7,438 nt of DNA from NCBI GenBank assembly GCA_007129145.1, contig SKWC01000346.1, forward strand, positions 1-7,438, given 5' to 3'. This DNA is from Rubritepida sp. (lineage in GTDB: Bacteria; Pseudomonadota; Alphaproteobacteria; Acetobacterales; Acetobacteraceae). The translations under genes and the position numbers were made by a program. The notes beneath the pieces are model-generated. The model saw nothing but the letters and a program-made list of their open reading frames with translations, had not been told where the DNA came from and did not search any database. The first letter of the stretch is position 1. Every line of letters begins with the position of its first letter. Below are positions 1 through 6,275 of the stretch, piece after piece.

Positions 1-264
1 GGCCAGGAGATGCCCTTCGACGACATCGAGGCGCTGCGCGTCGAGATGGCGGCGACGCATCCGGTCTTTGCCCGGCTGGACCAGGCGCCGGTGACCGGCT
101 GCGCGGACCCCGAGGGCCCGCCGGCAGCACCGCTGGACGCCGCGCCCTTCGCGCCGGCCATCGTGAACTACTGGCAGGTGGACCCCATCACCCGCGCCAG
201 CCCCACCATGGCGGAATGCGCCGCGACCTATCTGCCGCGCGCGCCGCGGCTGGCGGCGGAGTGA
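1..264 (+). CDS. nuoG: NADH-quinone oxidoreductase subunit G, C-terminal end (partial)
   Basis: This is the last 87 codons of nuoG, open at the left edge of the window and ending in TGA at 262-264. NuoG is the large peripheral-arm subunit of complex I; its N-terminal part, outside this window, carries several iron-sulfur clusters. The visible piece is the extreme C-terminus and has no cluster ligands. The recognisable part is the tail VDPITRASPTMAEC, which resembles the family's typical N-P-I-x-R-A-S-x-x-M-A-E-C ending. The position directly before nuoH, with a 7-nt gap, supports the call. An ATG at 10 is in frame but is internal, because the frame stays open to base 1. I infer the identity mainly from the tail motif and gene order, as the fragment itself is weakly conserved. 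Confidence 0.9.
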   Translation, partial: GQEMPFDDIEALRVEMAATHPVFARLDQAPVTGCADPEGPPAAPLDAAPFAPAIVNYWQVDPITRASPTMAECAATYLPRAPRLAAE

Positions 265-271
265 GCGGAAC

Positions 272-1282
272 ATGACCGAGTTTCTTGCCTCGCCGGCCGG
301 GGTGCTGGCGCTGACCGTGGCGCAGACCCTGGCCCTGCTGGTGCCGGTGCTGATCGCGGTCGCCTATCTGACCTGGGCCGAGCGCAAGGTGCTGGCTGCG
401 ATGCAGCTGCGCCAGGGGCCGGCGGTCGTCGGGCCCTTCGGGATGCTCCAGCCCTTCGCCGACGCCATCAAGATGCTGATGAAGGAGACGATCATCCCCA
501 CCGGGGCGTCGCGGCTGCTGTTCCTGGCGGCGCCGATGCTGACCTTCTTGCTGGCCATGCTGGCCTGGGCGGTCATCCCGGTGAACGATGGCTGGGCGAT
601 CGCCGACATCAACGTCGGCATCCTCTACCTGTTCGCGATCTCCTCCCTCGGCGTCTATGGCGTGATCATCGCGGGCTGGGCGTCGAACTCGAAATACGCC
701 TTCCTGGGCGCGCTGCGCTCGGCGGCGCAGATGGTCAGCTACGAGGTCTCGATCGGCCTCGTGATCGTGACCGTGCTGCTGTGCGTGGGGTCGCTCAACC
801 TGACCGAGATCGTGCGCGCGCAGGAGACGGTGTGGTTCGTCATCCCGCTGCTGCCGATGTTCGTGATCTTCTTCATCAGCGCGCTCGCCGAGACGAACCG
901 CGCCCCCTTCGACCTGCCCGAGGGCGAGAGCGAGCTGGTGGCCGGCTTCTTCGTCGAATACAGCTCGATGAGTTTCGCGCTGTTCTTCCTCGGCGAATAC
1001 GCGAACATGATCCTCATGAGCGCGCTTGCCACCATCCTGTTCCTGGGTGGGTGGCTGCCGCCGCTGGACATCGCGCCCTTCACCTGGGTGCCCGGGCCGG
1101 TCTGGTTCGCGCTGAAGGTCGCCGCCTGCCTGTTCGTCTTCATCTGGGTGCGCGCCACCTTCCCGCGCTTCCGCTATGACCAGCTCATGCGCCTGGGCTG
1201 GAAGGTGTTCCTGCCCTTCAGCCTGCTGTGGGTGGTGCTCACGGCGGCGGTGCTCAAGCTCACGGGATGGCTGCCGGCATGA
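272..1282 (+). CDS. nuoH: NADH-quinone oxidoreductase subunit H
   Basis: NuoH (ND1 homologue) is a membrane subunit of about eight helices at the junction of the two arms of complex I. It forms much of the quinone-binding chamber and the start of the proton path. At 336 aa it has the usual length. Family signatures are clear: AERKVLAAMQLRQGP at residues 36-50 (Glu37 and Arg38), SYEVSIG at 156-162 (Glu158), and the acidic loop AETNRAPFDLPEGESELVAG at 206-225, followed by EYSSM at 229-233. The conserved RATFPRFRYDQLM is at 294-306. Hydrophobic stretches cover most of the rest. The ATG at 272 is chosen because it lies 7 nt after the nuoG stop, has GGAG at 258-261 upstream, and gives a normal N-terminus. 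The stop overlaps the nuoI start as ATGA, suggesting translational coupling. All key charged residues are intact. Confidence 0.98.
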   Translation: MTEFLASPAGVLALTVAQTLALLVPVLIAVAYLTWAERKVLAAMQLRQGPAVVGPFGMLQPFADAIKMLMKETIIPTGASRLLFLAAPMLTFLLAMLAWAVIPVNDGWAIADINVGILYLFAISSLGVYGVIIAGWASNSKYAFLGALRSAAQMVSYEVSIGLVIVTVLLCVGSLNLTEIVRAQETVWFVIPLLPMFVIFFISALAETNRAPFDLPEGESELVAGFFVEYSSMSFALFFLGEYANMILMSALATILFLGGWLPPLDIAPFTWVPGPVWFALKVAACLFVFIWVRATFPRFRYDQLMRLGWKVFLPFSLLWVVLTAAVLKLTGWLPA

Positions 1283-1767
1283 CCACATTGGACCGCTTCG
1301 CGCGGAGCTTCCTGCTGACCGAGCTGCTCGGCGGCATGGCGCTGACGCTGAAGTACTTCTTCAAGCCGAAGGCCACGCTGAACTTCCCCTATGAGAAGGC
1401 GCCCCTCTCGGCGCGCTTCAAGGGCGAGCACGCGCTGCGCCGCTACCCGAACGGCGAGGAACGCTGCATCGCCTGCAAGCTGTGCGAGGCGGTGTGCCCG
1501 GCGCAGGCCATCACCATCGAGGCCGAGCCGCGCGAGGACGGGTCGCGGCGCACCACGCGCTACGACATCGACATGACCAAGTGCATCTACTGCGGGCTGT
1601 GCGAGGAAGCCTGCCCGGTGGATGCCATCGTCGAGGGGCCGAATTTCGAATTCGCCACCGAGACGCGCGAGGAGCTGATGTACGACAAGGACCGCCTGCT
1701 GGCGAATGGCGACCGCTGGGAAAGCGAGATCGCCCGCCGGCTGGAAATGGACGCGCCCTACCGCTAA
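1279..1767 (+). CDS. nuoI: NADH-quinone oxidoreductase subunit I (2x[4Fe-4S] ferredoxin-like)
   Basis: NuoI (TYKY homologue) is a peripheral-arm subunit that carries two [4Fe-4S] clusters (N6a and N6b) and passes electrons from NuoG towards the terminal cluster N2 in NuoB. Both ligand sets are visible in the 162-aa product: C63-x2-C66-x2-C69-x3-C73-P and C102-x2-C105-x2-C108-x3-C112-P. The N-terminal region (about residues 8-30) is the amphipathic part that sits on the membrane arm, and the end, GDRWESEIARRLEMDAPYR, is typical of alphaproteobacterial NuoI. In-frame ATGs also exist at 1228 and 1267, but they lie inside nuoH and add residues foreign to the family. The ATG at 1279 gives the standard MTTLDRFARS start and an ATGA overlap with the nuoH stop. 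No strong ribosome-binding site is seen, so coupling to nuoH translation is likely. Confidence 0.97.
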   Translation: MTTLDRFARSFLLTELLGGMALTLKYFFKPKATLNFPYEKAPLSARFKGEHALRRYPNGEERCIACKLCEAVCPAQAITIEAEPREDGSRRTTRYDIDMTKCIYCGLCEEACPVDAIVEGPNFEFATETREELMYDKDRLLANGDRWESEIARRLEMDAPYR

Positions 1768-1776
1768 GGGCAGACC

Positions 1777-1798
1777 GGCCGCGCCCGAACGCGCGGCC
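1777..1798 (+). repeat. Perfect inverted repeat / stem-loop between nuoI and nuoJ
   Basis: The arms GGCCGCGC (1777-1784) and GCGCGGCC (1791-1798) are exact reverse complements, separated by the six-base loop CCGAAC. All eight pairs are G-C, so the RNA hairpin should be very stable. It starts 10 nt after the nuoI stop. The following bases (CAAGACAAGG) contain no T-run, so it is not a standard factor-independent terminator. A role in protecting the 3' end of upstream mRNA, in RNA processing, or in partial attenuation is inference. A chance palindrome is possible in DNA this GC-rich, although its place in the only gap is suggestive. Confidence 0.6.
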
Positions 1799-1835
1799 CA
1801 AGACAAGGTTGGGTTGAGATGGGCAGTATCGCGGC

Positions 1836-1842
1836 AGGAGGT
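1836..1842 (+). promoter_or_regulatory. Strong Shine-Dalgarno for nuoJ
   Basis: AGGAGGT lies 5 nt before the nuoJ ATG at 1848 and is a near-perfect match to the anti-Shine-Dalgarno end of 16S rRNA. It is the clearest ribosome-binding site in the window and settles the nuoJ start. It suggests that nuoJ translation starts independently, whereas its neighbours appear coupled through overlaps. Confidence 0.85.
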
Positions 1843-1847
1843 GGGCG

Positions 1848-2528
1848 ATGATCGCAGGGCTCGCCTTCTATTTTTTCGCCTTCGTGCTGATCGCGGCCGC
1901 CGTAATGGTGGTGACCGCGCGCAACCCCGTGCATTCCGTGATCTGGCTCATCGCCTGCTTCTTCAATGCCGCCGCGCTGTTCCTGTTCGCCGGCGCCGAG
2001 TTCCTGGCGATGATCCTGGTCATCGTCTATGTCGGCGCGGTCGCGGTGCTGTTCCTCTTTGTCGTGATGATGCTGGACGTGGATTTCAGCCAGCTGCGGC
2101 AGGGCTTCCAGCGCTACGCGCCGCTGGGTGGGGTGGTCGGCGGCATCCTGCTGCTGGAACTGGTGCTGATCATGGCCGCCTGGCGCTTCGCCGGCGAGGC
2201 CGAGGCCTTCCGCGCCTTCCCGGTGCCCGAGGGCGTGGGCAACACCGAGGCGCTGGGCGCCATCCTCTACACGGACCACATCTACCTCTTCCAGCTGTCG
2301 GGACTGATCCTGCTGGTGGCCATGATCGGCGCCATCGTGCTGACGCTGCGCGACCGCGTGGGCACCAAGCGCCAGGACCCGGCGACGCAGATCGCGCGCT
2401 CCAGCGAGGTCACGCTGACCCGGCCCGAACTCGGCCAGGGCATCCGGCGCGAGGACATCCAGCGCCCGCTGCCGCCCGCGCCGAAAGCCGCGCCCAAGCC
2501 CGTGGATCATGAGGGAGGCCATCACTGA
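1848..2528 (+). CDS. nuoJ: NADH-quinone oxidoreductase subunit J
   Basis: NuoJ (ND6 homologue) is a five-helix membrane subunit that links the quinone site in NuoH to the antiporter-like subunits. The third helix is the family hallmark: AEFLAMILVIVYVGAVAVLF at residues 50-69, with Glu51 and the Y-V-G at 61-63 where a pi-bulge forms in known structures. The N-terminal TARNPVHSV (23-31) is also typical. Further hydrophobic segments lie at about 92-112 and 146-166. After about residue 168 the protein is hydrophilic: a basic stretch (RDRVGTKRQDP), then a proline/alanine/lysine-rich part and a His-rich end (DHEGGHH). At 226 aa it is somewhat longer than the roughly 200 aa I expect for alphaproteobacterial NuoJ, owing to this tail. 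The start follows a strong Shine-Dalgarno. The stop overlaps the nuoK start by one base (TGATG). Confidence 0.97.
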   Translation: MIAGLAFYFFAFVLIAAAVMVVTARNPVHSVIWLIACFFNAAALFLFAGAEFLAMILVIVYVGAVAVLFLFVVMMLDVDFSQLRQGFQRYAPLGGVVGGILLLELVLIMAAWRFAGEAEAFRAFPVPEGVGNTEALGAILYTDHIYLFQLSGLILLVAMIGAIVLTLRDRVGTKRQDPATQIARSSEVTLTRPELGQGIRREDIQRPLPPAPKAAPKPVDHEGGHH

Positions 2529-2839
2529 TGCTCGCCATCGGCCTTCCGCATTTCCTGACGGTCAGCGCGATACTGCTGGTGCTGGGCATCTTCGGCATCT
2601 TCATGAACCGCAAGAACGTCATCGTCATCCTGATGAGCGTCGAGCTCATCCTGCTGTCGGTGAACCTGAACCTCGTCGCCTTCTCGGCCCAACTGGGTGA
2701 CCTGACGGGGCAGGTGTTCGTGATGTTCATCCTGACGGTGGCCGCGGCCGAGGCCGCGATCGGGCTTGCCATCGTCGTCATCTACTTCCGCAACCGCGGA
2801 ACCATCGAGGTCGAGGATATCTCGACCCTGAAGGGCTAG
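2528..2839 (+). CDS. nuoK: NADH-quinone oxidoreductase subunit K
   Basis: NuoK (ND4L homologue) is a small three-helix membrane subunit between NuoJ and NuoN. Its two buried glutamates take part in proton transfer. Both are present: Glu39 in MSVELILLSVNLN (residues 36-48) and Glu75 in AAAEAAIGLAIVV (72-84). These correspond to Glu36 and Glu72 of the E. coli protein. The length of 103 aa is normal for the family. Three hydrophobic segments lie at about 6-25, 31-52 and 61-86, followed by the short cytoplasmic tail FRNRGTIEVEDISTLKG. The start overlaps the nuoJ stop by one base, which implies translational coupling, and GAGGG at 2512-2516 could serve as its ribosome-binding site. Confidence 0.98.
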   Translation: MLAIGLPHFLTVSAILLVLGIFGIFMNRKNVIVILMSVELILLSVNLNLVAFSAQLGDLTGQVFVMFILTVAAAEAAIGLAIVVIYFRNRGTIEVEDISTLKG

Positions 2840-2843
2840 GGCC

Positions 2844-4754
2844 ATGTTCGTCGGCGCGGTCTTCTTCCCGCTCCTCGGCGCCTGCATCAGCGGCTTCCTC
2901 GGCCGCTGGATCGGCGACCGCGCGGCCATGTGGTCCAGCGTGGGCTGCATGGTGCTGGCCGCCATCTGCGGCGTGCTGGCCTTCTGGCAGGTGGCGCTGG
3001 GCGGCCAGCCCCAGACCATCGAGATCGTCACCTGGATGCAGGTGGGCGAACTCGGCTTCGCATGGTCGCTGCGCTACGACACGCTGGCCGCGGTCATGGT
3101 GGGGATGGTCACCGTCATCTCGACGCTGATCCACCTCTACTCCATCGGCTACATGTCGCATGACGCGACGCCGGCGCGGTTTTTCGCCTATCTGTCGCTG
3201 TTCACCTTCATGATGCTGATGCTCGTGACGGCGGACAACCTGGTGCAGCTGTTCTTCGGCTGGGAGGGCGTGGGCCTCGCGAGCTACCTGCTGATCGGCT
3301 ACTGGTACGAGAAGGACAGCGCCAACGCGGCCGCGATGAAGGCCTTCATCGTCAACCGCGTGGGCGATGTGTTCTTCATGCTGGGCATGGCGCTCACCTT
3401 CTACACCTTCGGCAGCCTGGAGTTCGACGCGATCTTCGCGGCCGCCGAATCCCGCGCCGATGTCATTTTCATGGGCATGCCCGCGCTGGAGCTGATCGGC
3501 GTGCTGCTGTTCCTGGGCGCCTGCGGCAAGTCGGCACAGCTTGGCCTGCACACCTGGCTGCCCGACGCGATGGAGGGCCCGACCCCCGTCTCGGCGCTGA
3601 TCCATGCGGCGACGATGGTGACCGCGGGCGTGTTCCTGATCTGCCGCATGTCGCCGGTGATGGAATTCGCGCCCTTCGCGCTCGGCCTCGTGACCGTGGT
3701 GGGCGCGGCGACGGCGCTGTTCGCGGCAACCATCGGCTGCGTGCAGAACGACATCAAGCGCATCATCGCCTACTCGACCTGCTCGCAGCTCGGCTACATG
3801 TTCTTCGCCGCTGGCCTGGGGCTGTATCAGGTGGCGATGTTCCACCTCTTCACCCACGCCTTCTTCAAGGCGCTGCTGTTCCTGGGCGCGGGCAGCGTCA
3901 TCCACGCCATGAGCGACGAGCAGGACATCCGCCGCATGGGCGGGCTGTGGAAGAAGATCCCCGTGACCTATGCGGTGATGTGGGTGGGTTCGCTGGCGCT
4001 GGCGGGCATCCCGATCTTCGCGGGCTACTACTCGAAGGACGCCATCCTGGAGGGCGCGATCGCCGCCGGCACGGGGCTTGGCGTCTTCGCCTTCGCCTGC
4101 GGCGCGCTGGCCGCCTTCCTGACGGCCTTCTACTCCTGGCGGCTGCTGATCCTGACCTTCCACGGCGCGCCGCGGGCCGATGCCAAGACCATGGCGCATG
4201 TCCATGAGAGCCCCTGGGTGATGCTGGTGCCGCTGCTGCTGCTCTCGGTCGGTGCGATCACCACGGGCTTCCTGTTCAAGCCCTATTTCATCGGCGACCT
4301 GCAGGAGGCGTTCTGGAACGCCGCCATCTTCAACCTGCCGGCCAAGGCCATGATGGATGCTCTGCACCACGCGCCCGACTGGGTGCCCACGGTGGCGAAG
4401 GCGGTGGCCTTCAGCGGCATCGCGCTGGCCATCCTGCTCTATGGCTTCATGCCGCACATCCCGAAGCGCGCGGCCGAGGCCGTGCCCGGCCTGTACCGCT
4501 TCCTGCTGAACAAGTGGTATTTCGACGAGCTGTACGACCGCATCTTCGTCCGGCCGCTGCGGCGGCTTTCCATCGGGTTGTGGAAAGTGGCCGATGCGCG
4601 GGTGATCGACGGCCTGCCCAATGGCGCCGCCAGCCTGACCGCGGTGGCATCGCGCGGCTTCGTCTGGCTGCAGACCGGCCGGGTGGCCTCCTACGCCTTC
4701 ACCATGATCATCGGCCTCGTGGTCTTCGTGACCCTCTTCCTGCTGGGGCGCTGA
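2844..4754 (+). CDS. nuoL: NADH-quinone oxidoreductase subunit L
   Basis: NuoL (ND5 homologue) is the distal antiporter-like proton-pumping subunit of the membrane arm. At 636 aa it is a normal length with about 16 hydrophobic segments. Key residues are visible: Glu141 in FGWEGVGLASYLLIGYW (138-154), Asp175 in NRVGDVFF, Lys229 in GACGKSAQLGLHTWLPDAME (225-244), His254 in ALIHAATMV, Lys305 in NDIKRIIAYS, His334 and His338 in FHLFTHAFFKALLFLGAG, and Lys398 in GYYSKDAIL. These match the Glu144, Asp178, Lys229 and Lys399 set of E. coli. The C-terminal part (about 525-636), including LLNKWYFDELYDRIFVRP, corresponds to the long lateral helix and last membrane helix that clamp NuoM and NuoN in known structures. 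It starts 4 nt after nuoK, with AAGGG at 2831-2835 as a possible ribosome-binding site, and ends 3 nt before nuoM. Confidence 0.98.
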   Translation: MFVGAVFFPLLGACISGFLGRWIGDRAAMWSSVGCMVLAAICGVLAFWQVALGGQPQTIEIVTWMQVGELGFAWSLRYDTLAAVMVGMVTVISTLIHLYSIGYMSHDATPARFFAYLSLFTFMMLMLVTADNLVQLFFGWEGVGLASYLLIGYWYEKDSANAAAMKAFIVNRVGDVFFMLGMALTFYTFGSLEFDAIFAAAESRADVIFMGMPALELIGVLLFLGACGKSAQLGLHTWLPDAMEGPTPVSALIHAATMVTAGVFLICRMSPVMEFAPFALGLVTVVGAATALFAATIGCVQNDIKRIIAYSTCSQLGYMFFAAGLGLYQVAMFHLFTHAFFKALLFLGAGSVIHAMSDEQDIRRMGGLWKKIPVTYAVMWVGSLALAGIPIFAGYYSKDAILEGAIAAGTGLGVFAFACGALAAFLTAFYSWRLLILTFHGAPRADAKTMAHVHESPWVMLVPLLLLSVGAITTGFLFKPYFIGDLQEAFWNAAIFNLPAKAMMDALHHAPDWVPTVAKAVAFSGIALAILLYGFMPHIPKRAAEAVPGLYRFLLNKWYFDELYDRIFVRPLRRLSIGLWKVADARVIDGLPNGAASLTAVASRGFVWLQTGRVASYAFTMIIGLVVFVTLFLLGR

Positions 4755-4757
4755 GCC

Positions 4758-6272
4758 ATGAATGCCGCGGGTTTCCCCATCCTTTCGCTGATCACCTTCC
4801 TGCCGCTGCTGGGCGTGCTGGTGATCCTCTCGGTGCGCGGCGACGCCGCCGTGGTGGCCTCCAACGCGCGCTGGACCGCGCTTTGGACCAGCCTGATCAC
4901 CTTCGCCCTGTCGCTGGTGCTGTGGGTGCAGTTCGACACCGCCACCCCGGACTTCCAGTTCGTCGAAAGCGCCGCCTGGCTGCCGGAGTTCGGCGTCGGC
5001 TACCACATGGGCGTGGACGGCATCTCGGTGCTGTTCGTGCTGCTTTCCACCGCGCTGACGCCGCTGTGCATCCTGGCCTCCTGGGAGGCGATCCAGAACC
5101 GCGTGCGCGAATACATGATCGCCTTCCTCGTCCTCGAGACGATGATGGTTGGCATGTTCTGCGCGCTGGACTTCGTCCTGTTCTACATCTTCTTCGAGGC
5201 GGTGCTGATCCCGATGTTCCTCATCATCGGGGTCTGGGGCGGGGCGCGGCGGGTCTATGCCGCCTACAAGTTCTTCCTCTACACGCTGCTCGGCTCGGTG
5301 CTGATGCTGCTGGCTATGATCGTGCTGTGGCATCAGGCCGGCACCACCCACATCCCCAGCCTGTATGAGCTGAACCTGCCCTTCGCCATGCAGGTGTGGA
5401 TATTCCTCGCCTTCTTCGCCTCCTTCGCGGTGAAGGTGCCGATGTGGCCGGTGCACACCTGGCTGCCCGACGCGCATGTCGAGGCGCCGACGGCGGGCTC
5501 GGTGATCCTGGCGGGCGTGCTGCTGAAGATGGGCGCCTATGGCTTCCTGCGCTTCAGCCTGCCCATGCTGCCCGAGGCATCCGCCTTCTTCGCGCCGATG
5601 ATCTTCGTCCTGAGCGTCGTGGCGGTGGTCTACACCAGCCTCGTGGCCCTCGCGCAGGAGGACATGAAGAAGCTCATCGCCTATTCCTCCGTGGCGCATA
5701 TGGGCATCGTCACGCTGGGCATCTTCACCTTCAACCAGCAGGGCATCGAGGGCGCGCTGTTCACCATGCTGGCGCATGGCGTGGTCTCGGGCGCGCTGTT
5801 CCTCTGCGTGGGCGTGCTCTACGACCGGGAGCACTCGCGCGAGATCGCGCGCTATGGCGGGGTGGCGAAGATCATGCCCGCCTATGCGCTGGTGTTCATG
5901 CTGTTCACCATGGCCTCGGTCGCGCTGCCCGGCCTCGCGGGCTTCCCGGGCGAGTTGCTGGTCATCATCGGCGCCTGGCTGGTGAACCCCTGGGTCGCCT
6001 TCGGCGCGGCGCTGGGCATGATCCTGGGTGCGGCCTACATGCTCCAGCTCTACCGCCGCGTCGCCTTCGGCAAGATCGCCCGGCCCGAGCTGCGCCGGCT
6101 GCTCGACCTCAGCCCGCGCGAACAGGCGGTGTTCGCGCCGCTGATCGCGCTGACGCTGTGGATGGGGATCTATCCGCAGTCCTTCCTCTCCTTCTTCTCG
6201 GCCACGGTGACGCAGCTGGTGCAGCAGCACCAGGCGGCGCTCGCGGCCGGGTCGCGTTTCGCGGGGCTCTGA
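4758..6272 (+). CDS. nuoM: NADH-quinone oxidoreductase subunit M
   Basis: NuoM (ND4 homologue) is the middle antiporter-like proton-pumping subunit, with 14 expected membrane helices. The 504-aa length is normal. Conserved charged residues are Glu147 in YIFFEAVLIPMF (143-154), Lys226 in FAVKVPMWPVHTWLPDAHVE (223-242), Lys257 in GVLLKMGAYGFLRF, Lys304 and Lys305 in QEDMKKLIAYSSVAHMG, and Glu399 in LAGFPGELLVIIG. These correspond to Glu144, Lys234, Lys265 and Glu407 of E. coli NuoM. The motif PVHTWLPDAHVEAPTAGSVI separates it from NuoL, which reads GLHTWLPDAMEGPTPVSALI at the same place. It begins 3 nt after the nuoL stop (TGA GCC ATG) and ends 3 nt before nuoN, so it is probably translated by coupling. 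No truncation or missing key residue is seen. Confidence 0.98.
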   Translation: MNAAGFPILSLITFLPLLGVLVILSVRGDAAVVASNARWTALWTSLITFALSLVLWVQFDTATPDFQFVESAAWLPEFGVGYHMGVDGISVLFVLLSTALTPLCILASWEAIQNRVREYMIAFLVLETMMVGMFCALDFVLFYIFFEAVLIPMFLIIGVWGGARRVYAAYKFFLYTLLGSVLMLLAMIVLWHQAGTTHIPSLYELNLPFAMQVWIFLAFFASFAVKVPMWPVHTWLPDAHVEAPTAGSVILAGVLLKMGAYGFLRFSLPMLPEASAFFAPMIFVLSVVAVVYTSLVALAQEDMKKLIAYSSVAHMGIVTLGIFTFNQQGIEGALFTMLAHGVVSGALFLCVGVLYDREHSREIARYGGVAKIMPAYALVFMLFTMASVALPGLAGFPGELLVIIGAWLVNPWVAFGAALGMILGAAYMLQLYRRVAFGKIARPELRRLLDLSPREQAVFAPLIALTLWMGIYPQSFLSFFSATVTQLVQQHQAALAAGSRFAGL

Positions 6273-6275
6273 GAC

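Larger units (their letters stand above)
1768..1847 (+). other. nuoI-nuoJ intergenic gap, the only sizeable spacer in the operon
   Basis: These 80 nt separate nuoI and nuoJ; every other junction here is an overlap or a gap of at most 7 nt. The gap holds a perfect 8-bp stem-loop (1777-1798), a short open frame of ten codons starting at 1819, and a strong Shine-Dalgarno for nuoJ at 1836-1842. I see no convincing -35/-10 promoter and no T-run after the hairpin. A start codon for a longer conserved protein is not evident. Confidence 0.8.

Noticed and set aside
1228..1278. Upstream in-frame start codons for nuoI at 1228 and 1267
   Set aside because: They would place the NuoI N-terminus well inside nuoH and add residues (Gly/Ala/His-rich for the longer form) not seen in the family. 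The ATG at 1279 gives the standard 162-aa protein and an ATGA overlap.
188..1288. Long minus-strand open frame opposite nuoH (similar ones at 1174-1806 opposite nuoI and 1764-2525 opposite nuoJ)
   Set aside because: Each is in the same codon-aligned antisense register as the real gene, has a similar His/Gln/Arg/Asp-rich composition, and lacks any domain. The opposite strand encodes unmistakable complex I subunits.
1871..1876. Run of six T near the start of nuoJ, as a possible terminator tail or slippage site
   Set aside because: It lies about 70 nt after the intergenic hairpin, too far to form a terminator with it. It simply encodes Phe-Phe (TTT TTC after TAT) in a conserved hydrophobic helix, and the frame continues intact.
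1706..2512. A 268-codon plus-strand open frame spanning the nuoI end, the gap and nuoJ
   Set aside because: It lies out of frame with both nuoI and nuoJ and its translation is Arg/Gly/Ala-rich without motifs. nuoJ in the correct frame has a strong Shine-Dalgarno and clear family signatures.
2743..2758. Inverted repeat CGCGGCC / GGCCGCG around GA inside nuoK
   Set aside because: It encodes the conserved Ala-Ala-Glu-Ala-Ala around Glu75 using GCC and GCG codons, so the palindrome follows from protein sequence and codon bias. No separate role needs to be invoked.
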